Shown here in pieces: positions 16,390 through 24,219 of a DNA stretch of 64,000 bases (the stretch's first letter is position 1; each line of letters opens with the position of its first letter). Origin of the DNA: Jiangella sp. DSM 45060 (lineage in GTDB: Bacteria > Actinomycetota > Actinomycetes > Jiangellales > Jiangellaceae); assembly GCF_900105175.1 (NCBI RefSeq), contig NZ_LT629771.1, positions 3,100,001 to 3,164,000 on the forward strand, written 5' to 3'. The translations under genes were made by a program, and so were the position numbers. The notes beneath the pieces are model-generated. The model did no database searches, was not told the DNA's origin, and saw only the letters and a list, made by a program, of their open reading frames with translations.

Positions 16390-17157
16390 ATGACGCAGGC
16401 CACATACGCCTCGGTGAACGGCATCGACCTCTACTACGAGGTCCTCGGCGCCGAGCGGCCCGGTCCGCCGCTGATCATGCTGCACGGCGGCATGCTCACG
16501 TTCCACCTGAGCTTCGACGCGTTGCTGCCGGCGCTGACCGCCGAGCGCAGGGTGATCGGCGTCGAGCTGCAGGGACACGGGCACACGGCCCTCGGCGACC
16601 GGCCGTTCTCCATCCGGCAGTGCGCCGAGGACGTGATCGCGCTGCTCGACCGGCTCGGCATCGAGCGGGCCGACTTCCTCGGCTACAGCCTGGGCGGGCT
16701 GGTCTCGACCGACGTCGCCGTCGTCGCGCCGGAACGGGTCGGCCGGCTCGTGGTGGCCGCCGCGCACTTCGGGGCGACCCGGTCCGAGGCCTACTATCCG
16801 GAGATCACCGCGCTGGACCTGGAGTCGCCGCGGATGCCGACCGAGGCAGAAGGGGCGGCCATGATCCGCGCCTTCGAGGAGGTGGCGCCGCGCACCGAGG
16901 ACTTCTTCGCGTCCGTGGGAGTGGTCCAGTCGGTGGTGCACGACTTCGAGGGGTGGACCGGCGACGTGCTGGCCCGGCTCACCATGCCGGTGCTGATCAT
17001 CGTCGGCGACACCGACTTCGTCCGCCTCGAGCACGCCGTCGAGATGAAGCGGCGGGTGCCGGACGCGCGGCTGGCGATCCTGCCGGGGACGACGCACATG
17101 CAGGTCATCCGGCCCGACCTGGTGCTGCCGATGGTGACCGCGTTCCTGCGGCGGTGA
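16390..17157 (+). CDS. Alpha/beta hydrolase
   Basis: 255 residues. The oxyanion-hole motif LHGG (about 35), nucleophile elbow GYSLGG (Ser near residue 99), acid Asp in VGDTDF and His in GTTHMQV make a complete catalytic triad. The fold is of the epoxide hydrolase/haloperoxidase-like type; substrate is unknown. It starts 15 bp after the RibD-like gene with GGAAGGGATC before the ATG, and converges with the AraC/cupin gene. Confidence 0.88.
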   Translation: MTQATYASVNGIDLYYEVLGAERPGPPLIMLHGGMLTFHLSFDALLPALTAERRVIGVELQGHGHTALGDRPFSIRQCAEDVIALLDRLGIERADFLGYSLGGLVSTDVAVVAPERVGRLVVAAAHFGATRSEAYYPEITALDLESPRMPTEAEGAAMIRAFEEVAPRTEDFFASVGVVQSVVHDFEGWTGDVLARLTMPVLIIVGDTDFVRLEHAVEMKRRVPDARLAILPGTTHMQVIRPDLVLPMVTAFLRR

Positions 17158-17167
17158 CGATGCGCCG

Positions 17168-18019
17168 TCAGGGCCGCAGCTGCGCCTGGCGGTAGTCGCG
17201 CGGCGACATGCCCTTGAGCTCGCGGAAGCGGCGGTTGAAGTTCGACAGGTTCACGTAGCCGCTGCTCGCCGCGATCTCGATGATCGGCGCGTTGGTGTTG
17301 GTCAGCAGCCGGCAGGCGGTCTCGACCCGCAACTGGTTCAGGTACTCCGTCAGCGTTCGGCCCATCGCGCGCCGGAAGAACCGGCTGAACGACGTCGGCG
17401 CCATGTGCACCAGGCCGGCCACCTCGGTCAGCTCGACGTGCCGCGTGTGCACCTGCTCGAGGTGCCGGCACACCTTGTCGACCCGCTCGCGGACCGCGGG
17501 GTCGGGCGCGGAGATGTAGCCGGGGCCGGTGATCGGCACCCCGCCCGGCGCGACCGCGAGCAGGTGCAGCGCCTCCAGCAGCCGGGCCGTCTGCAGCGCC
17601 GCCGGCTGGTCCATCAGCGTCGTCAGGATGTCGCGCACCGGCGGCGGCGCCGGGCTGAAGACGATGCCGTGGACGGACGCGTCCAGCAGCGCGGCGATCT
17701 GGTCGAACTGCGGCAGCGCGAAGAAGTCCGCGCCGAGGAAGTCGGCGGGGAACTGCGCGCAGGCGGCCTCGGCCGGATGGTCCGGGTCCTGTGCCGAGGT
17801 GAACGTGTGCGGCAGGTCCGGCCCCAGCACCAGGAGATCGCCCATCCGCAACGGCTCGACGGTGGTACCCACATAGCGGGTGCCGCGCCCCTGGGTGATC
17901 AACGCCAGCTCGTACGCCTGGTGGTAGTGCCAGCTGAAGTCGAATGACTCTTCATGCAGGACAAACGTGCTGAACGTGGTCCCATACGGGATTCCGGGAC
18001 GTTCGTGACGCGGGTTCAC
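17168..18019 (-). CDS. AraC-family regulator with N-terminal cupin
   Basis: 283 residues. The N-terminal half is a cupin sensor (FSWHYHQAYELALITQGRGTRYVG, of which HYHQAYELALI is the metal/ligand strand). The C-terminal AraC domain has MAPTSFSRFFRRAMGRTLTEYL and IIEIAASSGYVNLSNFNRRF. The start is GTG at 18019; a longer frame upstream lacks a plausible RBS. The cupin form suggests sensing of a sugar or small organic acid. Its target is not evident; the divergent FAD oxidoreductase is the nearest candidate. Confidence 0.87.
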   Translation of the reverse strand: MNPRHERPGIPYGTTFSTFVLHEESFDFSWHYHQAYELALITQGRGTRYVGTTVEPLRMGDLLVLGPDLPHTFTSAQDPDHPAEAACAQFPADFLGADFFALPQFDQIAALLDASVHGIVFSPAPPPVRDILTTLMDQPAALQTARLLEALHLLAVAPGGVPITGPGYISAPDPAVRERVDKVCRHLEQVHTRHVELTEVAGLVHMAPTSFSRFFRRAMGRTLTEYLNQLRVETACRLLTNTNAPIIEIAASSGYVNLSNFNRRFRELKGMSPRDYRQAQLRP

Positions 18020-18170
18020 AGCCCGACTGTAGCGCCGCCCCGCCGATCTTGACGGGGCAACTGAGTACCGGTTTTGGGCAAGCGGCAGGTGGCTGGCGTC
18101 AGCCGCCGGCTGCGAGACTCGGAGGCACTTCCCGTCCGTGACCGACGTCACTCAGAGGAGTTGAGGGCCC

Positions 18171-18242
18171 ATGAGCAGCACCGCGTTCGGCCGGCTCCTG
18201 GACGCTACTCCGGCAACCCGAGGAGGTGCGCATGCGCGGTGA
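18171..18242 (+). CDS. Possible 23-aa peptide upstream of the FAD oxidoreductase
   Basis: ATG at 18171 follows AGAGGAGTTGAGGGCCC, a usable RBS, and the frame (MSSTAFGRLLDATPATRGG...) ends at 18242, overlapping the oxidoreductase start at 18232. That geometry is what a translationally coupled leader or small protein would show. No homologue is known to me. It could be chance. Confidence 0.35.
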   Translation: MSSTAFGRLLDATPATRGGAHAR

Positions 18243-19488
18243 ACCGGCCCACGTCATCGTCGGCGCCGGCCTGGTCGGCGCGCGGGCGGCCCAGGCATTG
18301 CGCGCGCAGGGCTGCGACGAGCGGATCGTGCTGATCGGCGACGACAACGCGGGCACGTCCGGACGGCCCGCGCTGGCGGCCGGCGCCCAGCTCGGCCTGA
18401 ACGGCCGGGCGGCGGTCCGGCGGCGCGACGGGCGCTGGTTCGCCGACGGCGACATCGAGGTGCTGCTCGGCCGGCGCGTGACGGCGCTGGACCGGGTCGC
18501 CCGCTCGGTGCTGCTGGACGACGGCGACCGCGTCGACTACACGAAGCTGCTGCTCGCCACCGGCGCGGCGCCGCGACGGCTCGCGGTGCCGGGCACCGAC
18601 CTCGACGGCGTGCACCACGTGCGCTGGGTCGAGGACTCCGGCCGGCTGGCGTCGGTGCTGCGGGCCGGCGGCCGGATCGTCGTGGTCGGCGGCGGGTGGG
18701 CCGGGCTGGAGACGGCGGCCGCGGCCCGCGAGCACGGCTGCGACGTCACCGTCCTCGAGTCGCGGCCGGTGCTGCTGCAGGACGAGGTCGGGCCGGAGCT
18801 GGGCGCGTTCTTCGCCGGGTTGCACCTCAGCCACGGCGTCGACCTGCGGCTGAGCCGGTCGGCGGTCGCGTTCGGCGGCGACGGCCGGGTCACGTCCGTG
18901 CGCACCGACGACGGCGCCGAGCTGCCGGCCGACGCGGTGGTCGTCGCCCTCGGCGTGTCGCCGCGGGTGGAGCTGGCCGAACGGGCCGGCCTCAGCTGCC
19001 GCGACGGCATCCTCGTCGACGAGTCGCTGCGCACCGCCGACCCGCACGTCTTCGCCGCCGGCGACGCCGCGCGACCGGCGAGTCCCTTCTACGGCGCGCC
19101 GCTGCGGATCGAGCACTGGGCGAACGCCATGCACAGCGCGCCGGTCGCGGCGGCGGCGATGCTCGGCCGGGCGACGGCCTACGACCGGCTGCCGTCGCGG
19201 TTCACCGACCAGTACGGCGTCGGCGTCCAGTTCACCGGCCGCGTCGACTGCTACGACCAGCTCGTGCTGCACGGCGACGTCGCCGGGCCGGAGTTCCAGG
19301 CGTTCTGGCTGATCGGGCGTCGCGTGGTGGCCGCCATGCAGGTCAACCTCTGGGACGACGGCCTCGCCCCGGCGGCGGAGCTGATCCGCTCGCGCCGTCC
19401 CGTCGACCCCGAGCGGCCGGCGGACGCGCTGCGGCACGACCTCAGCGACCAGCCGATGTCCGCCGTCCATCAGGACACCCTGGTGTGA
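18232..19488 (+). CDS. FAD-dependent pyridine nucleotide-disulphide-type oxidoreductase (ferredoxin reductase-like)
   Basis: 418 residues. FAD-binding motif VIVGAGLVGARAAQAL at the N-terminus, NAD-binding motif RIVVVGGGWAGLETAAAA at about 145, and the second FAD motif LRTADPHVFAAGD at about 265-277. The C-terminal domain resembles reductases that feed electrons to ferredoxins for Rieske oxygenases or P450s. No redox-active CxxC is present and no ferredoxin gene is nearby, so its partner must lie elsewhere. The ATG at 18232 is favoured by AGGAGG ending 5 nt before it; GTG at 18226 would overlap that RBS. Confidence 0.88.
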   Translation: MRGEPAHVIVGAGLVGARAAQALRAQGCDERIVLIGDDNAGTSGRPALAAGAQLGLNGRAAVRRRDGRWFADGDIEVLLGRRVTALDRVARSVLLDDGDRVDYTKLLLATGAAPRRLAVPGTDLDGVHHVRWVEDSGRLASVLRAGGRIVVVGGGWAGLETAAAAREHGCDVTVLESRPVLLQDEVGPELGAFFAGLHLSHGVDLRLSRSAVAFGGDGRVTSVRTDDGAELPADAVVVALGVSPRVELAERAGLSCRDGILVDESLRTADPHVFAAGDAARPASPFYGAPLRIEHWANAMHSAPVAAAAMLGRATAYDRLPSRFTDQYGVGVQFTGRVDCYDQLVLHGDVAGPEFQAFWLIGRRVVAAMQVNLWDDGLAPAAELIRSRRPVDPERPADALRHDLSDQPMSAVHQDTLV

Positions 19489-19526
19489 CCCCCGGCCGGG
19501 TCTCTAGCTCCTGGCCGGCCGGGGAA

Positions 19527-19547
19527 AAACCGTTGGCCGGCCGGTTT
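19527..19547 (+). terminator. Possible terminator between the FAD oxidoreductase and GNAT genes
   Basis: AAACCG (19527-19532) pairs with CGGTTT (19542-19547), with GGCC pairing inside. Two copies of TGGCCGGCCGG nearby offer alternative stems. Confidence 0.4.
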
Positions 19548-19569
19548 CCGGCGGCGGTAGGGTCCCGGC

Positions 19570-20160
19570 ATGACGCTGCTGCGGGGCGCGCTGGTCACGC
19601 TGCGCCCGGCCGGGCCCGCCGACGTCGAGCGGCTGGTGGCCATCCGGTCGACGCCCGAGGTCCACCACCGCTGGGGCGGCGACGACCTGCCCGCCGAGGT
19701 CGCCGCCGACCTCACCGACGACGACCTGCACCTGTACGTCATCGAGGTCGACGTCCCAGAGGGCGGCAGCGCGGCGGCCGGCAGCGCGGCGGCCGGCAGC
19801 GCGGCGGCCGGCAGCGCGGCGGCCGGCGGCGAGGTGGTCGGCGCCGTGCAGTGGTCGTCCGAGGAGGACCCGCAGTACCGGCACGCCGGCATCGACATCT
19901 ACGTCGACCCTGCGCACCACGGCCGCGGCATCGGCACCGACGCCGTGCGCACCCTCGCCCGCCACCTGCTCCGCGACCACGGCTACCACCGCCTCACCAT
20001 CGACCCGGCGGCCGACAACGCCGTGGCCATCGCCTGCTACGCGAAGGTCGGCTTCCGGCCGGTGGGCGTGATGCGCCAGTACGAGCGCGGCCCGGACGGC
20101 ACCTGGCACGACGGCCTGCTCATGGACCTCCTCGCCCCCGAATTCGTCGACCAGCCCTGA
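19570..20160 (+). CDS. GNAT-family N-acetyltransferase with an internal Gly-Ser-Ala repeat
   Basis: 196 residues. Acetyl-CoA binding motif HHGRGIGTDAVRTLARHL (about 116-133) and the C-terminal NAVAIACYAKVGFRPVGV are typical of RimJ-like or aminoglycoside 6'-type GNATs. Between strands 3 and 4 (about residues 66-85) sits a low-complexity insertion, four copies of GSAAA, encoded by a 15-bp tandem repeat. Removing it would restore a normal loop, so the insert probably does not touch the active site. The last codons (FVDQP) are part of the downstream repeat array, so the natural C-terminus may have been altered. Confidence 0.87.
   Translation: MTLLRGALVTLRPAGPADVERLVAIRSTPEVHHRWGGDDLPAEVAADLTDDDLHLYVIEVDVPEGGSAAAGSAAAGSAAAGSAAAGGEVVGAVQWSSEEDPQYRHAGIDIYVDPAHHGRGIGTDAVRTLARHLLRDHGYHRLTIDPAADNAVAIACYAKVGFRPVGVMRQYERGPDGTWHDGLLMDLLAPEFVDQP
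19765..19824 (+). repeat. Four perfect 15-bp tandem repeats inside the GNAT gene
   Basis: The unit GGCAGCGCGGCGGCC occurs four times without a mismatch and keeps the reading frame (GSAAA). Perfect identity suggests recent expansion by replication slippage; changes in copy number would alter only loop length. Confidence 0.9.
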
Positions 20161-20340
20161 CCCCGCCGCCACCAGCACAGACCCCACGTCGCCGACCGGC
20201 CCGCCACACCACCGCCACCAGCACGCACCCCGCGACGCCGACCAGCCCTCAACCCGCGTCACACCACCGCCACCAGCACGTGCCGCACACCGCCGACCAG
20301 CCCTGGCCCCGCCACGTCACACGGCCGCGACCAGCGCATA
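20148..20340. repeat. Degenerate tandem array of gene 3' ends between GNAT and methyltransferase
   Basis: Read on the - strand, the methyltransferase tail YALVAAV-stop (stop at 20317) recurs as HVLVAVV-stop (stop 20259), then as VLVAVV with the stop changed to TGG (20204), then as VLVAA (about 20163). Alternating with it is a GCCGACCAGCCCT block found near 20236 and 20292, whose relative at 20148 encodes the last codons and stop of the GNAT gene (20 of 22 bases alike between 20148-20169 and 20292-20313). Spacing between tail copies is 58, 55 and about 41 bp. Confidence 0.75.
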
Positions 20341-20976
20341 CCGCTCGTCGTCGACGGCGCGGCCCCACAGCTCCGGCTCGCCGGTGAGGTCCTCGACCCG
20401 CAGCTCGGCGACCAGCGGCCGCACCGCGTCGACGAGGTCGGCCGCGCGGATGCCGCCGTCCCAGAGCAGCGGCTCGGCACCGTCGACGTACGGGGCAACC
20501 GGGCCCGCAGCCGCCCACCGGCCCTCGACGAGGACGAGCGTGCCGCCCGGGCGCAGCCGGCCGGTCCAGTCGCGCAGCGCCGCGACCGGGTCGGGCAGCG
20601 TCCACACGACATGCCGGGCCAGCACGACGTCGAACGACCGGTCCCCCAGCGGCGGACGGCCCGCGTCGCCGGTCAGGAACCGGCCCGGCAGACCGGCCGC
20701 GGCGAGCTTCGCCTCGGCGAGCCGCACCATGGCCGGCGCGAGGTCGACCCCCGTGACCCGATGCCCGAGCTCCGCCAGCAGCAGCGACAGCGACCCCGTG
20801 CCGCACCCGGCGTCGAGCACGTCGAGCGCGTCCGGCGTGGACGGCGCCCAGGAGGCCAGCCGGCGCGCCCACGCCGCGCGTGTCGCCGGGTCGCGCAGCC
20901 CGTGGTCGGCCTCGGCGTCGAACTCGGCGGCGGCCGTGTTCCAGAACGTCTGGATGGGCGAGGTGTCGTGCGGCAT
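20317..20976 (-). CDS. SAM-dependent methyltransferase (class I)
   Basis: 219 residues. SAM-binding motif I LDVLDAGCGTGSLSLLLAE at about residues 50-68, motif II region GRFLTGDAGRPPLGDRSFD, and motif III LRPGGTLVLVEG. The fold is of the Methyltransf_11/25 type; the acceptor is unknown. The ATG at 20976 follows GGGAG. A longer upstream frame has no RBS. It converges on the GNAT gene, and its 3' end seeds the repeat array there. It is divergent from the ArsR operon. Confidence 0.88.
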   Translation of the reverse strand: MPHDTSPIQTFWNTAAAEFDAEADHGLRDPATRAAWARRLASWAPSTPDALDVLDAGCGTGSLSLLLAELGHRVTGVDLAPAMVRLAEAKLAAAGLPGRFLTGDAGRPPLGDRSFDVVLARHVVWTLPDPVAALRDWTGRLRPGGTLVLVEGRWAAAGPVAPYVDGAEPLLWDGGIRAADLVDAVRPLVAELRVEDLTGEPELWGRAVDDERYALVAAV

Positions 20977-21042
20977 GGACGGCTCCCGGTTCGCGTGGCT
21001 GGTCGACCCATCGTCGCCGCCACCACCGACAAGGTCGGCCGG

Positions 21043-21071
21043 TTGACACGTCCGCCACCTGAGGCCACTAT
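21043..21071 (+). promoter_or_regulatory. Promoter of the ArsR-SRPBCC operon
   Basis: TTGACA (21043-21048), 17-nt spacer, CACTAT (21066-21071). The ATG follows 47 nt later, with the ArsR operator in between. Confidence 0.65.
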
Positions 21072-21103
21072 TCAACCAATCGGCTTATCAACCATTTGGT
21101 TGA
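21072..21103. promoter_or_regulatory. ArsR-type operator
   Basis: An inverted repeat TCAACC-ATTT-GGTTGA spans 21088-21103. A direct copy of its left arm, TCAACCAAT, lies 16 bp upstream at 21072-21080. Both sit just after the -10 and before the ArsR start codon, the expected place for autorepression. Confidence 0.65.
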
Positions 21104-21117
21104 GTATCGGAGGACGG

Positions 21118-21465
21118 ATGGACGACGACGGCCTGAGCCTGGTCTTCGGCGCGCTCGCCGACCCGACCCGGCGCGCCATCCTCGCCCGGCTGGCCGAGGG
21201 GCCGGCGCCCGTCACCGAGCTCGGCCGGCCGTTCGACATCAGCGCCCAGGCCGTCTCCAAGCACCTCAAGGTGCTGGAGCGGGCCGGGCTGATCAGCCGC
21301 ACCCGGCAGGGCCAGTGGCGTCCCTGCCGGCTGGAGGCCGCGCCGCTGGAGCGCGCGAGCGGCTGGATCGAGCAGTACCGCGCGGTCTGGGAGGACTCCC
21401 TGGGCCGCCTCGAGCACGAGATCGACCGGATCCGAGGGAGGCAGGACGATGCCACGCACGACTGA
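21118..21465 (+). CDS. ArsR-family transcriptional regulator
   Basis: 115 residues, nearly all winged HTH. ALADPTRRAILARLAEGPAPV opens the family, and FDISAQAVSKHLKVLERAG is the recognition helix region. There are no Cys metal ligands, so this is the metal-independent branch that is regularly encoded beside AHSA1/SRPBCC genes. The RBS GGAGGACGG precedes the ATG. It overlaps the next gene by 17 bp. Confidence 0.92.
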   Translation: MDDDGLSLVFGALADPTRRAILARLAEGPAPVTELGRPFDISAQAVSKHLKVLERAGLISRTRQGQWRPCRLEAAPLERASGWIEQYRAVWEDSLGRLEHEIDRIRGRQDDATHD

Positions 21466-21937
21466 GGTGCTCTTCGAGCCCGAACGCCAGGACATCATCG
21501 TCACCAGGGGTTTCGCCGCGTCGCCCGGCGCCGTCTTCGCCGCGATGACCGACCCGGCGCTGATCCCGCGCTGGTGGGGCTCGCGCCGGTTCGACACCAC
21601 CGTCGAGGAGATGGACGTGCGCCGCGGCGGCAGTTGGCGGTTCGTCACCCGGCATCGCGAGGGCACCTCGACGCCGTACACCTTCCGCGGCGTCTACCAC
21701 GACGTCGTCCCCGGCGCCCTGATCGTGTCGACGCTGCAGTTCGAGATGGGCGGGCCGGGACACCTGCAGCTCGTCACCGACACCTTCGAGCCCGACGGCG
21801 AAGGCGGCACCCGCTACGTCAACGTCGCCCTGTTCCAGTCGGTGGCCGACCGCGACGGCTGGATCCCGACCGGCATGGAGACCGGCATCCGCGAGTCGCA
21901 CGACCTGCTGGACGAGCTGATCGGGGCGCCGCGCTGA
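21449..21937 (+). CDS. SRPBCC (AHSA1-like) domain protein
   Basis: 162 residues of START/Bet v1-like fold. The motifs ITDPALIPRWWG-type (here MTDPALIPRWWGSRRF) and GGSWRFV are the family signature, and the C-terminal helix ETGIRESHDLLDELI closes the hydrophobic cavity. Function in such ArsR-SRPBCC pairs is unknown; ligand binding is likely. It overlaps the ArsR gene by 17 bp and the next SRPBCC gene by one base. Confidence 0.9.
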   Translation: MPRTTEVLFEPERQDIIVTRGFAASPGAVFAAMTDPALIPRWWGSRRFDTTVEEMDVRRGGSWRFVTRHREGTSTPYTFRGVYHDVVPGALIVSTLQFEMGGPGHLQLVTDTFEPDGEGGTRYVNVALFQSVADRDGWIPTGMETGIRESHDLLDELIGAPR

Positions 21938-22398
21938 TGGACCTCACCGTGACCCGTGCGTACGACGCCCCGCCGCCGCGGGTGTGGGCCGCGCTGACCG
22001 AGTCCGCCCTGGTGATGCGCTGGTGGGGTCCGGACGGCTTCACCGCGCCGGTCGCGCGCATGGACGTCCGCCCGGGCGGCGTCTCGCTGGTGGCCATGCG
22101 CTCGCCCGACGGCGCCGAGCTGTACAACACGTGGACGTACGGGCTGGTCGAGCGGCCGCACCGGCTCGAGTATGTCTTGCGCTTCTGCGACGCGTCCGGC
22201 CGGCCGGTGCCGCCGTCGTCGCTCGGGCTGCCCGCCGACATCCCCACCGGCGGCGTGCCGCACGAGCTGACGCTGACCCCGTCGGCCGGCGGGACGGAGC
22301 TGACGGTCACCGAGCGCGGCTACGGGACGGCCGGCACTGTGCGGCTGTCGCGGCTCGGGCTGGAGCAGACGCTTAACAAGCTGGCCGCCGTGCTCTGA
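21937..22398 (+). CDS. SRPBCC (AHSA1-like) domain protein, second copy
   Basis: 153 residues with the same opening pattern (VTRAYDAPPPRVWAALTES, ALVMRWWGPDGF). It lies in a TGATG overlap with the first copy. The two are clearly diverged, so this is an old pair rather than a fresh duplication. The three genes form one operon under the ArsR promoter. Confidence 0.9.
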   Translation: MDLTVTRAYDAPPPRVWAALTESALVMRWWGPDGFTAPVARMDVRPGGVSLVAMRSPDGAELYNTWTYGLVERPHRLEYVLRFCDASGRPVPPSSLGLPADIPTGGVPHELTLTPSAGGTELTVTERGYGTAGTVRLSRLGLEQTLNKLAAVL

Positions 22399-22408
22399 CC
22401 GGCGGGCG

Positions 22409-23056
22409 TCAGGGCCGACGGTCGGCCCTGCGCAACAGGCGGCGCCGGCCCCGTCCAGGCGCGGCGGCGGAGACCTTGCTCCACTGCAGCCGGCCGGTCA
22501 CCCGGACGACGGCGCGCGGCGGGGTATCGTTCCGGGCCGGTTCGAAACGTACCTTCGAGCCGTGCTCGTCCAGGTCGGTGGCCTCGACCCGGATGTCGTC
22601 CGGGACGATCAGCCGGAGCCGGCTGTGCGTGAGGTCGGCGTCGACCCGCAGCAGCGGCCCAGGCAGGTCCGCCTCGGTCAGGTCGAGCACCAGCGACGAG
22701 TGCACCAGCGTGACGACGAGGTGGGCCGGCACCTCCCACCGGCCGGAGCGCTGCATGCGGGCGTGCGTGCCGGTGATCGTGACGGGCTCGCCGGCGCGCC
22801 GCGTCGCCGGGACGGGCTCGGCCGCGGCCAGGACGGCGTCGGCGCCGGGGAGGTGCACCAGCGCCGCCGCGAGGTCACCGCGGGTGCGTGCGCCCAGGAC
22901 CGCGCCGAGCCGCTCGTCGATCTCGTCGAGCCCGATGCGGCCGTCGCCGAGGGCCGTGCGGACGAACTCGGCGGCCCGCTCCCGGTCCGCGTCGGACACC
23001 CGTTCCAGCGCCCGCGACTCCGCACCATCCTCACGTCGTCCCACGTCGTCGCCCAT
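22409..23056 (-). CDS. DUF1707 (SHOCT-like) domain protein
   Basis: 215 residues. DUF1707 covers about residues 18-70 (VSDADRERAAEFVRTALGDG, RIGLDEIDERLGAVLGARTRG). The rest forms a beta-rich region like the LiaF C-terminal domain (VPAHLVVTLVHSSLVLDLTEA). No membrane segment. Actinobacterial proteins of this type are linked to envelope stress or septum regulation by domain association only. The gene stands alone and converges on the SRPBCC operon. Confidence 0.82.
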   Translation of the reverse strand: MGDDVGRREDGAESRALERVSDADRERAAEFVRTALGDGRIGLDEIDERLGAVLGARTRGDLAAALVHLPGADAVLAAAEPVPATRRAGEPVTITGTHARMQRSGRWEVPAHLVVTLVHSSLVLDLTEADLPGPLLRVDADLTHSRLRLIVPDDIRVEATDLDEHGSKVRFEPARNDTPPRAVVRVTGRLQWSKVSAAAPGRGRRRLLRRADRRP

Positions 23057-23101
23057 GACGCAGAACTCTACGCAGCCGGCCGGGCGCGGACCTCCGGCGG
23101 C

Positions 23102-24037
23102 TCAGGCGGGGAATGGCGCCCCGACCAGCGCCTCGGACACCTCCCACAACCGCCGGGCGTCGGCCGCGTCGCGCAACGGCGACCACAACTCCTGCCGGGC
23201 GGGCGCGCCGCCGAGGCCGCCGCGTCCCCGCGGGCCGTAGAACTCTCTCCCCCGCGTGCCGGGGCCGGTCGCAGCCAGCAGCGCCGGCACCGCCGCGCTC
23301 TCGACGGTGCCGGTCAGGCCGAGTCGCGACAACACCCGGATCAGCCGGACCGACGTGGTGTCGCGCCGCCGCCCCATGCCGGGCTGCGCGGCGAGCAGAT
23401 TCGTCGGCGAGACCCCGGGATGGGCCAGGTTGCTGCTGATGCCCCAGCCCGCGGCCGCGCTGCGCCGGTCCAGCTCGCGAGCGAACAGGCCGACGGCGAT
23501 CTTCGACTGGGCGTAGGCCCTGCGCGCGTCGTAACCGCGCTCCCAGCCGAGGTCGTTCCAGTTGATCGCGCCGCTGCGGGCGGCGACGCTGGTCTGGTGC
23601 GTGACCCGTGCCCGGCCCTGCCGCAGCAACGGCAGCAATCCCAGCGTCAGCGCGAAGTGCCCGATGTGGTTGGTGCCGAACTGCAGCTCGAACCCGTCCG
23701 CCGTGACCTGCCGGCTGGGTGGCGTCATGACACCGGCATTATTGATCAACATGTTGATCGGGCGGCCCTCCCCGACGAGATGGTCAACTATTGCCGCCAC
23801 CGAGTCCAGTGTTGACAGGTCGAGGGGCCGGGTGCTGACCTTCGCGCCCGGCACCTGGTCGCGGAGGCGACCGACGGCCCGCTCCCCCTTCGCCGCGTCG
23901 CGCACCGGCATGATCACCTCCGCGCCGGCGCCGGCGAGCCGCGTCGCGATGACCAGGCCGATGCCGTCGCTCGCGCCGGTGACGACGGCGAGCCTGCCGG
24001 TCTGGTCGGGGATCGCGAGGTCGATGGTGCGGGCCAT
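23102..24037 (-). CDS. Short-chain dehydrogenase/reductase
   Basis: 311 residues, classical-type [11 protein letters not shown] cofactor motif near residue 20, NNAG at about 92-95, and catalytic YAQSK. The C-terminal part is longer than usual, as in retinol-dehydrogenase/protochlorophyllide-reductase-like SDRs. The start is ATG at 24037, after AAGGAG. The frame is open to 24142, but that stretch encodes a low-complexity repeat and has no RBS. It is divergent from the MmyB-like regulator, a common arrangement in actinobacteria in which the regulator controls the SDR. Confidence 0.9.
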   Translation of the reverse strand: MARTIDLAIPDQTGRLAVVTGASDGIGLVIATRLAGAGAEVIMPVRDAAKGERAVGRLRDQVPGAKVSTRPLDLSTLDSVAAIVDHLVGEGRPINMLINNAGVMTPPSRQVTADGFELQFGTNHIGHFALTLGLLPLLRQGRARVTHQTSVAARSGAINWNDLGWERGYDARRAYAQSKIAVGLFARELDRRSAAAGWGISSNLAHPGVSPTNLLAAQPGMGRRRDTTSVRLIRVLSRLGLTGTVESAAVPALLAATGPGTRGREFYGPRGRGGLGGAPARQELWSPLRDAADARRLWEVSEALVGAPFPA

Positions 24038-24051
24038 GAGTGGGTCTCCTT

Positions 24052-24100
24052 CGTCGGGCGGCCCACGTCGGGCGGCCGCTGTGGGCCGGCCGCTGTGGGG
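24052..24100. repeat. Two adjoining 14-bp tandem duplications in the SDR leader
   Basis: CGTCGGGCGGCC occurs at 24052 and 24066, and GGCCGCTGTGGG at 24074 and 24088, each with a 14-bp period. They lie between the divergent SDR and MmyB-like starts. Confidence 0.75.
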
Positions 24101-24219
24101 CGTTCCCGTCGTGGGCGTGCGCCTCGTGGGTGTCCCCTTCATGCTGCGAGCCCGCCGCGATCGCAGCCACGGCCTGACGATCCGTGGTTACCGCGTCGCG
24201 CGGACGGTAGAAAGGGCGC

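Noticed and set aside
24035..24142. N-terminal extension of the SDR starting at 24142
   Set aside because: No RBS, and the extension is low-complexity repeat; the ATG at 24037 has AAGGAG at good spacing.
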